Numbered from the stretch's first letter, positions 44,651-52,925 are shown. The stretch: 64,000 bases of DNA from Luteolibacter rhizosphaerae (GCF_025950095.1 NZ_JAPDDR010000002.1:434001-498000), one strand, 5' to 3'. Program-made: numbers and translations. The notes: a model not told the origin generated them from the sequence alone.

Positions 44651-44705
44651 GCGGACCGGAGGCGGCAATCCTATCGAAACCAAGCTCAAGGCACCTCCGG
44701 CCCGC
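44651..44705 (+). repeat. GC-rich palindromic element P8
   Basis: Arms GCGGACCGGAGGC (44651-44663) and CACCTCCGGCCCGC (44692-44705). Both ends match P3: GGACCGGAGGCGGCAATCC at the left and GCACCTCCGGCCCGCAAA at the right; only the centre differs. It separates convergent genes (EAEG copy 4 and WYL-like copy 2) and may end both transcripts. Confidence 0.85.
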
Positions 44706-44708
44706 AAA

Positions 44709-44963
44709 TCAAAGTGGCACAACCGAGAGATGTCTCTGTCGGGGCGCAAAACTCTCTCGGAGCACATTCATCTCACGCAGGTGAGCGTAGCGGAAATCCC
44801 TCCATGCGCCAGCACCGGGCCCTTCGAGGATGTAGCAACTCACCACAAAGCTACGGCTGCGGGGATCGTTGAACATTCCCTGGGGCTCAGCGATGTAACG
44901 AATGCCGGCGCAGATGAAGCTGATCTGCTTCCGCCCGGTCAGCGCCCATTTAAGGTCGGTCAT
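44709..44963 (-). CDS. WYL-like small protein, copy 2
   Basis: ATG 44963 (MTDLKWALTGRKQISFICAG) is preferred to 44990. The body IRYIAEPQGMFNDPRSRSFV and WRDFRYAHLREMNVLRESFA parallels copy 1 at 41556 (VTVEPHALLQANRSSAFVL, FFRFAEIRGVKF): a strand, EP, a Ser-Phe strand, and FR-x-A/H-x-R. This suggests a WYL/SH3-like barrel. 84 residues. It ends at P8. Confidence 0.55.
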   Translation of the reverse strand: MTDLKWALTGRKQISFICAGIRYIAEPQGMFNDPRSRSFVVSCYILEGPGAGAWRDFRYAHLREMNVLRESFAPRQRHLSVVPL

Positions 44964-45055
44964 TCCGGCATATTTGAGAGGAGCACCCATCTCTCACCTT
45001 AGCGCACAATTGCGTTTGTCAAATTGCAGGGAATTCCAGCAGCTTGAAAATGGCT

Positions 45056-45142
45056 GCGGACCGGGGGATATGACCCCCTAGCAAAGTCCACTCGGCTAAG
45101 GCCCCCCGATCCGCGATGTAAAACTAGCACTGCGGTCAAGGA
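45056..45142 (+). repeat. GC-rich palindromic element P9 with tail
   Basis: Arms GCGGACCGGGGG (from 45056) and CCCCCCGATCCGC (to 45114), then a tail AACTAGCACTGCGGTCAAGG (to 45142). The palindrome is nearly the reverse complement of P2; the tail is repeated after P10. Confidence 0.85.
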
Positions 45143-45179
45143 ACTCGAGGCAATCTTGAGGTGTCCTCCTGAAGGGACT

Positions 45180-45374
45180 ATGGGTGTCCCGATGAAAACG
45201 TTATTCCGTCAGATCCGCGGGCCGGTCGCCTTGGTGCTGGGGCTCGGGACGTTCCTCGCGTTCATGTGGTGGATCAACGGCTCGCAGACCAGTGAAGCCG
45301 CCCCCTACGTGACGGCCTTTCTCCTCGGATCGTGGAGCGGTTGGGCCGCGTTCAAGGAGCCGCAGGCACAGTGA
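45180..45374 (+). CDS. Small membrane protein between P9 and P10
   Basis: Start ATG 45180 (MGVPMKTLF) or 45192. It has two hydrophobic helices: GPVALVLGLGTFLAFMWWI and YVTAFLLGSWSGWAAF. About 64 residues. The gene with P10 forms a roughly 345-base unit bounded by two copies of the palindrome plus tail, much like a cassette. Function unknown. Confidence 0.55.
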   Translation: MGVPMKTLFRQIRGPVALVLGLGTFLAFMWWINGSQTSEAAPYVTAFLLGSWSGWAAFKEPQAQ

Positions 45375-45399
45375 CCGCCGCGGAACTGAGAGGGTAGAT

Positions 45400-45488
45400 G
45401 CGGACCGGGTAAGCTCACCCCGTGGGGTAACCAGCACCCACGAGACTTTTCCCCGGCCCGCGGCGGAAAGTTAGCACTGCGGTCAAGG
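45400..45488 (+). repeat. GC-rich palindromic element P10 with tail
   Basis: Arms GCGGACCGGG (45400-45409) and CCCCGGCCCGC (45451-45461), then the tail AGTTAGCACTGCGGTCAAGG, matching P9's tail at 18 of 20 positions. It lies 25 bases after the stop of the small membrane gene. Confidence 0.85.
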
Positions 45489-45781
45489 GGCTTCACTGGC
45501 TATGGCTGGGCGTGATCGGGGAGTTATCAGGAGCGGATCACGGCTAGAAGCGGGTAAATCACCTAACCGCGGCTCGTGCTACACCACCGGGGAGAGGGGG
45601 AAGGGGATTGATTTCAAAATCTCGCAGCAGTAAAGGCGACCTATGCGTCCTCCGCACGCTCAACAAGGCGGTGAAGGCGAAGAGCGTTAAATCCCACCTT
45701 GCGGGACGCAAGCGACTGATCGACCGCGAATCAATTGATGCTTGGAGTGAAGTTTGGCTCCATGTGTGCACAGGGGAACCA

Positions 45782-45976
45782 ATGAAAGCGATCCCTCTTC
45801 GGCTGTTGGCAATCCCGTTGTTTGCTTGCCTGCTCTTTTCATGCGATGAAGTTGGGGACAACGACCACCCAAGCCACCAGACTCGGGATGGGATTTCACC
45901 ACCTCAGATGATCGACGGTCGCCAAGAGAAGATACTCCCAGCTACCCGCAACGAAGGAGCGACCGATCAAGACTGA
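45782..45976 (+). CDS. Small lipoprotein
   Basis: ATG 45782 starts a lipoprotein signal (MKAIPLRLLAIPLFACLLFS, then Cys-Asp). The mature part is polar (DNDHPSHQTRDGISPP) and only about 40 residues. An open frame extends to 45608 but lacks features of a protein. Function unknown. Confidence 0.6.
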   Translation: MKAIPLRLLAIPLFACLLFSCDEVGDNDHPSHQTRDGISPPQMIDGRQEKILPATRNEGATDQD

Positions 45977-46561
45977 TCATTATGGAATTGCCACAGCGGC
46001 CGATTGTTCGACGGATCATACATCGACCCTCCCATGCGAGCCGGTCCAATATGATCGTTGTGTCATTCCAGGCGGATTCTCTAGGGCCGGCCTGCCATGA
46101 CTTCGTATCGGCATCGTAGTGCTCTCGGTGCCCGGCCTTGAGCTCGACCTCCTCGTCGCCCTGATCGGCCGCGGCGATCAGGGCATAGCTGTTGATCGTG
46201 GACCAGGGGAAGCCCATGATCGCGCTGAGATACCAGACGGTGCATAAGGCGTGGGTGGCGGTGTGGCAGTGAGGTCGTCGCGCGGCGCAACGATCTGGTT
46301 GTTGGCCATCACGATCGCGGCGACCCGCGGGTCTCGCTTTCGAAGAGCTGGAACTAGGCACGTCAGATGCATAGATGGCGGCGATGCCGCGAAACTGCCG
46401 CGTTAGGATGGTCGGGCGTTGTTCCTGGGCGGCGCCGAGGGAGGAAGAGATCGAGATGGCGGCGATGCCGAGATTGACCGCCAAGCCGATGGCGGAGGCG
46501 ACGGCTCCGGACGCGCCGAGGAAGGATGCGATGCCTGGTACGTGCCGCCGATGACGCCCAT
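45942..46561 (-). pseudogene. Degenerate gene, several frames
   Basis: ATG 46561 begins MGVIGGTYQ; after a shift the frame reads ASFLGASGAVASAIGLAVNL then SISSSLGAAQEQRPTILTRQ; further on, pieces such as YLSAIMGFPWSTINSYALIA and GHREHYDADTKSWQAGPRES appear. The coherent pieces in changing frames suggest a decayed gene. I could not assign a family; a phage structural gene is possible. Confidence 0.4.
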
Positions 46562-46573
46562 GGGGGGAAATGT

Positions 46574-46600
46574 CGAATGACGAATTCTCGAATGACGAAT
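46574..46600. repeat. Two copies of CGAATGACGAAT
   Basis: Identical 12-base units at 46574-46585 and 46589-46600, period 15 bases, in the leader before the degenerate minus-strand gene. Confidence 0.8.
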
Positions 46601-46970
46601 GGAGCGGGAGGGGATTTTTTGGGGGGTGAGGGGTGGCATGAACACTGCGGGAAGATGTGGTTCAACCCCTAAACCTCATGTCGGACATACCCGCCCCCTT
46701 GCTTGCCGAGATCCTGCAGGCTCCCACCTTCAACGAAGCCGCGAATCCACAACCGGAACGCAGGGTTCGCCCAAGGGTGCGGGGCAATCATCCCACGCGG
46801 GCATATCGCAATTGGCCTGGGGCATGCCGCATGGGCGGGCGCAAGTTATTCGACGCGGTGAACTGGCCCCCGCGATTTCACTGCTCGTCGTCGCCGGGCT
46901 GGGATTCATCCAGGCCTCACTGCGCGGCGCTGATTCGCCCACACTCCATCGGTAACCTGCATTCAACCCC
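46601..46970. other. Stretch without a convincing gene
   Basis: About 370 bases. Frames starting at 46678 (MSDIPAPLLAEILQAPTFNE) and a hydrophobic piece LAPAISLLVVAGLGFIQASL in another frame may be remains of a secreted protein's start, but no whole frame is supported. Confidence 0.35.
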
Positions 46971-48158
46971 ATGATTCCCTCCTTTATCCTTGCGCTTTGG
47001 GCATCGGGGCTCCTCGCCCTGATCAGCATCGGCGCATTCGTTTGGTTGTCGCATGAATGGATGCAGCGTTCGTGGGGCTGGGATCCCCTCGCTGGGGTAT
47101 CCGTGTTTTCACCCGATTTCGGATGGGATCCCACAACCGGGCTTTTCGCCGGGGCACTCGCGCTGGGCTTAATAAACCTGCTCGGCCGGTTCTTCGTGCT
47201 CGGGTGGCTGCGAATCCAGAAATGGCCCTATCGATATTCGAATCCCGACCCGCGCCATCCCCCCTCGCCCCGATCGGTCGAGATGGTCGAACGTCCCGAC
47301 GGTTCGCAGTTGCGAATCTACTGTTACGGGGATCCTGACGGAGAGCCGCTGGTGGCCACGCACGGCTGGGGTCTGAGCTCAGAGGCGTGGAACTATCTGA
47401 AACGCGAGATCCCTCACGGCTGTCGCTTGATCGTTTGGGATCTGCCCGGCTTGGGCGAGTCGAAGGGCCCGGTGACTGGCGACTACAGCTTGGCCAAGAT
47501 GGCGATGGATTTGGACGCCGTAATGGCATTCGCGGGGAAGCCTTGCACGCTCGTGGGCCATAGCATCGGAGGAATGATCATCCAAACCTACATGCAGACC
47601 TTTCCGGAGAAGCTGCGCGTGCGGGTGAGGGGAGCCATCCTGGTGCACACCACGCCGGTCGACCCGGTCAAAACCACCTCGGGCAGTTCCTACCTGCTAC
47701 CGCTTGAGGGCCCGCTATTGGCCCCGCTGATGCGAATCACGATTGCCCTGTCCCCCTTGGTTCGCGTGTTGAACTGGTTGTCCTACGCAAACGGCTCGAC
47801 GCACTTGACCACGAAATTCAGTTCGTTTGCCGGCCACGAATCGTGGCAGCAGGTCGACTTTGCCGCCCGCTTCACGCCCCGCGCCTCGCCAGCGGTATTG
47901 GCTGCCGGAATGCTCGAGATGATGCGCTACGACGCGCTAACGGCGCTGCCGACGGTGAAGGTGCCCGTGGCCGTGATCGCGGGAAACCGCGACTCCACCA
48001 CGCTGCCGGAGGCAAGTGGTCTCATCTACGGATCAATCGAGGGCGCAGTGCTGCACACGCTCACACCCGCGAAGCACCTCGGCTATATTGAAAGGCATGC
48101 TTCCTTCCACCAGCTGCTGCGCGAATTCTGGAGGGACCGAAGGATGGAGATAGGTTAG
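46971..48158 (+). CDS. Membrane-anchored alpha/beta hydrolase
   Basis: The N-terminus has two hydrophobic segments (FILALWASGLLALISIGAFV, LFAGALALGLINLLGRFFVL). The alpha/beta hydrolase fold starts near residue 105: PLVATHGWGLSSEAWNYL with the oxyanion HGW, CRLIVWDLPGLGESKG, and the nucleophile elbow CTLVGHSIGGMIIQTYMQ with Ser in GHSIGG. The acid is probably the Asp in VIAGNRDSTTLPE and the base the His in TPAKHLGYIERH. The length of 395 residues is larger than soluble family members because of the anchor. Substrate unknown; esterase or lipase is likely. It stands alone. Confidence 0.85.
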   Translation: MIPSFILALWASGLLALISIGAFVWLSHEWMQRSWGWDPLAGVSVFSPDFGWDPTTGLFAGALALGLINLLGRFFVLGWLRIQKWPYRYSNPDPRHPPSPRSVEMVERPDGSQLRIYCYGDPDGEPLVATHGWGLSSEAWNYLKREIPHGCRLIVWDLPGLGESKGPVTGDYSLAKMAMDLDAVMAFAGKPCTLVGHSIGGMIIQTYMQTFPEKLRVRVRGAILVHTTPVDPVKTTSGSSYLLPLEGPLLAPLMRITIALSPLVRVLNWLSYANGSTHLTTKFSSFAGHESWQQVDFAARFTPRASPAVLAAGMLEMMRYDALTALPTVKVPVAVIAGNRDSTTLPEASGLIYGSIEGAVLHTLTPAKHLGYIERHASFHQLLREFWRDRRMEIG

Positions 48159-48305
48159 CAAGGCTGTAACGTATCCCAAGATCCCAACCGGGACGGCGTT
48201 CTTGAAGGGGCGATGAAGCTAGAAAGACGGGGAGATGACTCCTGGGTGGGCATGGCCTGGATGGGTACATAGCAGTAGGATGCCCCCCCTAACAAGAAAG
48301 TGTTG

Positions 48306-48363
48306 TGCCAACGCATGGACCTGGGAGGTGGTTCTGAAGAGTGGCTCTCCCGCGGCGTTAACT
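48306..48363. repeat. Element P11 with attC-like end boxes
   Basis: TGCCAAC (48306-48312) and GTTAACT (48357-48363) border a GC-rich centre containing CTGGGAGG and CTCTCCCGCGGC. The left edge TGTGCCAACGCATGG is identical to P7, and the right edge (GCGTTAACTTCAAC versus GCGTTACCTCAAC) nearly so. It lies just before a truncated oxidoreductase gene. Confidence 0.6.
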
Positions 48364-48432
48364 TCAACAAGCCGAGGAGTTACGCGCTGCCCACCCCGTG
48401 AGAGGGGGGATTACGGCGCATACGGTTCCGGA

Positions 48433-48881
48433 GGGAGGGCACTAACCTCGCGCTGAAACTCGGACTCTGGAGTGGGGACGTGTCGGCCTTCCTAACAGAA
48501 CCCCTCGCCGATGAGAAACTGGCCCGGGACCTTGGTCGTCGCGGCGCTCAAGTCTATGAGACCGCTGTAACCGGGCTAATTACCGACGAAGGCTGCCTAA
48601 CAGGAGTGCACCTGATCGACGGCAGCACGATTCCATGCGATGCCCTCTTCCTCGTGGCAACACAGGTCCAACACCACGGCTTTTTGGAAAGGATGGGCTG
48701 CCGCCTGAGCGAGTGGGAACAGGTGGAAAGCGACGATGCGGCAAGAACGCAAACTCCAGGCCTGTTTGTCGCTGGGAACGCAAAGAAACGGCTTCAAATG
48801 GAAATGGTGGCCTCGGCCGACGGGATTAAGAGCGCGGCTGCCGCCAATGAATGGCTGTTAGAACAAGACACCGCGGAATAG
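48433..48881 (+). pseudogene. C-terminal fragment of an FAD-dependent (thioredoxin-reductase-like) oxidoreductase
   Basis: The frame reads NLALKLGLWSGDVSAFLTEP, then the second nucleotide-binding part (GSTIPCDALFLVATQVQHHG) and the FAD-binding end TPGLFVAGNAKKRLQMEM, which matches GD/GNA..., the usual C-terminal motif of these enzymes. The N-terminal FAD domain with GxGxxG and the CxxC centre is missing; sequence before 48433 is unrelated and contains P11. The intact length would be about 300 residues. It is not functional as it stands. Confidence 0.75.
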
Positions 48882-48939
48882 TTTCCCGCGTGCCACATTT
48901 GAGATCGCTTGAGGTTCATTGCGGCCGACGCGTCGGTGT

Positions 48940-50720
48940 TCAAGCGACCGGCCAGGTCGCCATGATAATAGGAACTCCGACTAGGACGACTATAATAGAG
49001 AGCGGTGCCCCCAGGCGCGCGTAATCACCGAACCGATATCCACCCGGTCCGAACACCAAGGTATTGCACTGATGTCCTATAGGGGTGAGGAAATCACAGC
49101 CGGCTCCCACCGCTACGGCCATCAGAAATGCATCGGGCCGCATCTGTAGATCCCTGGCAAAGGTCGCGGCAATCGGCGCCATTACCAGAACCGTTGCCGC
49201 ATTGTTGAGAAATGGAGTTGCCGCCATTGCCGATACCATAATAGGCCCACGGCCGCCCACGGCGGTAGACCGGTTGCGATGTTCGAAAGCCAACTGGAGA
49301 CAGTTTCGGTGCCCCCGCTGGTCTGCAGGGCCTCGCTCACCGGAATCAGGGCTCCCAACATTACAATGATTGGCCACTCGATGTGTTCATAAGCCGCCCG
49401 AACCGGCAGCACTCCAAGCAGGACGACCAGGACTGCCGCCCCGAAGAAGGCGACTGCGGGCGGGACGACGCCGAAGGCTGCGAGCGCCATAGCCACGGCC
49501 AGCACGATGAGAGGCAGGAGCCGCTTGCGCACGCTTCCCAGCGGGATCGAACGCTCGGCTAACGGCAAGCATCCCAGCTCTCGTAACTGTTCGGCCAGGA
49601 CTTCAAGCGGGCCTTGCAACACGATGACATCCCCGGCCTGCAAGCGGGTGTCACGCAGAACTTTTGTAAGTCGCTTGCCCGAGCGGGAGATTGCCAGAAG
49701 GTTTACACCGTGGCGCTCGTGGAGAACCAGACGCCCTGCCGTTTGGCGCACCAGAGGGGAGTCGGAGGTGATCACGGCTTCCACCACACCCACGTGATCG
49801 CCCGGGTTCCCGGTGACCGCGCTGCGATGCTGCCCTTCCAGCAGAAGGCCCGCCCGGGCAATGGCCCTTTCCAGTTCCTCTGGTGCACCCTTGAGAAGAA
49901 GAATGTCACCCACTTCAAGCGTGGCAGTCGCGACCCCGGCTACCGGCGCGCGCCTGGCGCCGCGAAGAACGGCGGTTACTTTGATCTCCCGCTCATTTTG
50001 AAGGACAAACTCGGCTGCACTTTGGCCAATTACGCTCGACTCCTCCACAACCACCGCCTCGGTAGTGTAGTCATCAATGTCCAAGACCTCTCCCATGACC
50101 GCTGCGGGCCGCCGGTCTGCAGGGATCAGCCGGTATCCAAAGTGTAGGAAGACCAACCCTGCGAATGCCAGACCCAACCCAACCGGAGCATAATCAAACA
50201 TTCTGAAACCCTCGCCAGTCATTTGCTCACGCACCCTTGAAACGATAATGTTGGGGGAAGTGCCTATCAGGGTGATCAGTCCGCCCAGGAGAGACCCGAA
50301 GGACATCGGCATAAGAAGCAAGGAAGGGGAGTGGCCGGACTTCTTGGCCACCCGAAGTGCTGCTGGCATCAACATGGCCAGTGCACCGATATTCTTCACC
50401 ATGGCTGAAAGGATCGTCACGGAACCCACCAGCAACGTGCGTTGCCATTGGAGTGTCCCCAGGTGCCCGCTGATCCAGCGGAGCCCGCTCTCGACGATGC
50501 CGCTGCGCGCCACTGCCGAACTTACCACAAGCGCACTTGCAACGATGATGACGATGTCATCGCTGAAGCCCGAAAAAGCTTTTTGGGCCGGAACGGTACC
50601 GCATGCAATCGAGGCGAGGAGGGCCCATACCGCGACCAGGTCGTAGCGGAGCCTCCCCCACATAAACAATCCCATCGTCAGTCCCAAAATGCCGAACGAA
50701 TACGCCTGGAGTTGGTTCAT
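48940..50720 (-). pseudogene. SLC13-type (DASS) anion transporter with RCK_C domains, frameshifted
   Basis: ATG 50720 (MNQLQAYSFGILGLTMGLFM) is the likely start. Membrane helices before and after flank two TrkA-C (RCK_C) domains at about residues 190-380 (IKVTAVLRGARRAPVAGVAT, DVIVLQGPLEVLAEQLRELG), the layout of SLC13/CitM-type transporters. The motif LIGTSPNIIVSRVREQ matches the first sodium/substrate loop. A one-base deletion near 49238 moves the frame: GLPPWAAVG continues one frame over as PIMVSAMAATPFLNNAATVL and ends at 48940 after GAGCDFLTPIGHQCNTLVFG. Apart from this shift the gene is complete; a sequencing error cannot be excluded. Confidence 0.85.
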
Positions 50721-50884
50721 AAAAGGGGGAGCTCGGCTTTGGCCTTCGAAGATGCAGTGGGTTGAGGTCCCGAATGTCCACCTTCCTTGGGGTCCTGCTA
50801 GCCCTTTCGAGCCGTTCAATCCTTTCATGCTCCCGCGCGCTTTTAAACCCGATACCTAAATGGATAGCGAAATTGACCGATCCG

Positions 50885-51787
50885 CTAGAGTGCCCGCAGT
50901 TGCCTCGTGAATTCCTTTGCATTGCGGATGGCATGGCCATCGCGATCATTGTTGAAGTAAGCCCAGACCCGTTTGCAGCCCGAGTCCCTTATCCGGCTAA
51001 CCCACAATTGCAATTCCTCGTCGGTGTAGTCATGCCGATACCACTTGGTCAGCCCATGAAACCGGATGTAAACGTCGTCGGCGGTCTTTACCAATTCATC
51101 AGGCAACCGCGGGCCGCTACATGAGCAAAAGATGGTGCCGGTCTTCCGGAAAGCGGCGTACACGCGCTCATTCCACCAGCTCTTGTGGCGGAACTCAACC
51201 ACGTTGCGCCGCGATGGATCCAGCTGCCCCAAGAGGGTTTTCAATCGTGCTGCCGAATAATGGTAACTGGGAGGCAATTGAAAAAGGAAGCAGCCCATTT
51301 TCTCGCCCAGCAGATCTGCGATCAATCCAAAGTCCTCTACCAGCGTCCGGGTGCGGCTCATCCGTTTGACGTGCGTGATGAGTTCGCAGACTTTTACCGT
51401 ATAAACGAAGTCCTTTCCCTCCATCTGCCGCAGCCATTCCTTCACGGTCTTGACCGTCGGCCAGGAATAAAAGGGGGCGTTGAGTTCCACTGTCGGGAAA
51501 TTGTCGGAGTAATGGGAGAACCAGGATTTCGTTGGCATTTCCGCCGGGTAGAACCCACCCCGCCAATGCCAGTAGAACCATCCTGAGCAACCGATGTTAA
51601 AGGTCTCCAATTTGTTGTGCGACTGCGCGTCCGGTGTCTTGAAAGCAATTCGCTCGGCGTGCATCTCCGAAGCCCTGACAATGTTGGCGGCACGTTGCTT
51701 TTCCCGTTTCTTCAATTTTCGGGCGAGGCGTTCTGCCGGGCTAGCCTTCTGCTTTTCCTGGCCGCCGTGGTCCTTCTTTTCCGCCAT
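50885..51787 (-). CDS. DUF72 family protein, copy 1
   Basis: ATG 51787 (MAEKKDHGGQEKQKASPAER) is preferred over 51826. A basic, Lys-rich head of about 60 residues precedes the DUF72 TIM-barrel: FNIGCSGWFYWHWRGGFYPA, TVELNAPFYSWPTVKTVKEW, FLFQLPPSYHYSAARLKTLL, VEFRHKSWW and YIRFHGLTKWYRHDYTDEEL. DUF72 (YecE-like) proteins are cytosolic, with an unproven link to UV-damage repair. The basic head is not in copy 2 at 54975 and could bind nucleic acid; that part is inference. Confidence 0.85.
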   Translation of the reverse strand: MAEKKDHGGQEKQKASPAERLARKLKKREKQRAANIVRASEMHAERIAFKTPDAQSHNKLETFNIGCSGWFYWHWRGGFYPAEMPTKSWFSHYSDNFPTVELNAPFYSWPTVKTVKEWLRQMEGKDFVYTVKVCELITHVKRMSRTRTLVEDFGLIADLLGEKMGCFLFQLPPSYHYSAARLKTLLGQLDPSRRNVVEFRHKSWWNERVYAAFRKTGTIFCSCSGPRLPDELVKTADDVYIRFHGLTKWYRHDYTDEELQLWVSRIRDSGCKRVWAYFNNDRDGHAIRNAKEFTRQLRAL

Positions 51788-52063
51788 TAGGATTGATAGG
51801 CCCGCCGGAGATGTTTTGCCACTCATGATTCTGGACCCGTGCGCACTGATGAATCGCCGCTAGCGGCAGACATACCACGGCAAGAAATTCGATGTTCCCG
51901 GCAAGGGCGGTGCTGCAACGATGGAAATGGCGAAGAAACAGCAAATCTCCCCGGCGGGCCCCTCCCAGAAGCCTGCCGGTTGCTGCGAACATGGACCCGG
52001 GGCAGGGGCAATCCCAGGTTGATCCGAGGGGATTCCAGCTGACGCTGCGGGCTCCGCTTTGGC

Positions 52064-52210
52064 TCATGTGCCGCTCTTGGGCAGCAGCGTAGGGGGCAAG
52101 GGGGCCGCCCTGCTGATCTGCCAAGCAGCGAGGAGTCCGAATCCCAAGGCAATCGCGATAAGTGCAGCGATCACCCGTTTCTCAAACGGTGTAAGCGGCG
52201 ATGAGGTCAT
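52064..52210 (-). CDS. Small membrane protein, 48 residues
   Basis: ATG 52210 gives MTSSPLTPFEKRVIAALIAI followed by ALGFGLLAAWQISRAAPLPP: one membrane helix. It overlaps the end of the isochorismatase-like frame by 29 bases. Evidence is the helix alone. Confidence 0.4.
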   Translation of the reverse strand: MTSSPLTPFEKRVIAALIAIALGFGLLAAWQISRAAPLPPTLLPKSGT

Positions 52211-52925
52211 GCGGCGCGGATTCAAAACGGGACGGACCGGATCCGCAATTCCCGGCCGGAGGACGCCGCGGAATTTGCACGCGGCGGCCCCCTTGAGGTT
52301 GACGGGAGGGAGTGGCACCCCAGCCCGGACGGTCTCTCGCGGGATGCGGTATGGCACGGCGCGGGCGCCGGGAAAAGATGCGAGGGCGGATCAGGAAGCA
52401 AGCCTCTTCGGCTGAGCATGCGACCGGGACGTTCCTAGCTCTGCCCAGTGCACCACGCGTGCCCGCATCGGTTTCAGAGGCCACGCAATCCTTTGCCACG
52501 ATAATCGCGTAGTCGCGCATGTAGGCATCATTCGCCGTGTAAAGCACGCAGATATCCGCGGCAAAACCAGTGAGGATGAGGGTTTCGGCACCGAGGAACC
52601 GAAGCAATACTTCAAGAGAGGTGGAGTAAAAGCCCGAGTGCTTCGGTTTTAAGACGAAGTAGTCGTCCTTCTCCGGAATCAGCAACAAAGCCACGTCTCG
52701 CCCCGGGGATTCCAGCGAGATGGAGCGACGGATCTGGGACTGGAAGTCCGACTGCCAGCGCCCGAAATTGTCGTTCACGTAGATTACCGGTATACCGGCC
52801 GCATGCGCGCGCATCCCAAGATGGGCGATCTGCTTCGCGGCCGGTACGGCCCGTTTGAGGAGATCGGCGCTACCAGGGAAATTCATGTCGTTGATCACAT
52901 CGAGCAGCAATAGCGCTTGCTTCAT
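52182..52925 (-). CDS. Isochorismatase-like cysteine hydrolase, C-terminus altered
   Basis: ATG 52925 (MKQALLLLDVINDMNFPGSA) gives the family start with the catalytic Asp in LLDVINDM. The Lys is in YFVLKPKHSGFYST and the catalytic Cys in LILTGFAADICVLYTANDAY. The conserved domain ends near VAKDCVASETDAGT. The final 60 residues (for example FLIRPRIFSRRPRRAIPH) look unlike the family; another frame (LGTSRSHAQPKRLAS, stop near 52389) would give the usual length of about 180, so a shift near 52440 is possible. Members hydrolyse isochorismate, nicotinamide or related amides. Confidence 0.8.
   Translation of the reverse strand: MKQALLLLDVINDMNFPGSADLLKRAVPAAKQIAHLGMRAHAAGIPVIYVNDNFGRWQSDFQSQIRRSISLESPGRDVALLLIPEKDDYFVLKPKHSGFYSTSLEVLLRFLGAETLILTGFAADICVLYTANDAYMRDYAIIVAKDCVASETDAGTRGALGRARNVPVACSAEEACFLIRPRIFSRRPRRAIPHPARDRPGWGATPSRQPQGGRRVQIPRRPPAGNCGSGPSRFESAPHDLIAAYTV

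Noticed and set aside
38629-45488. CRISPR array
   Set aside because: The repeats are not evenly spaced, genes lie between them and no cas gene is present.
45942-46484. 180-codon minus-strand gene
   Set aside because: Only parts of it look like protein and these continue in other frames, so I list it as degenerate instead.
51741-52124. 127-codon minus-strand frame between DUF72 copy 1 and the small membrane gene
   Set aside because: Arg/Gly/Pro-rich without any motif and overlapping the DUF72 start; likely chance.
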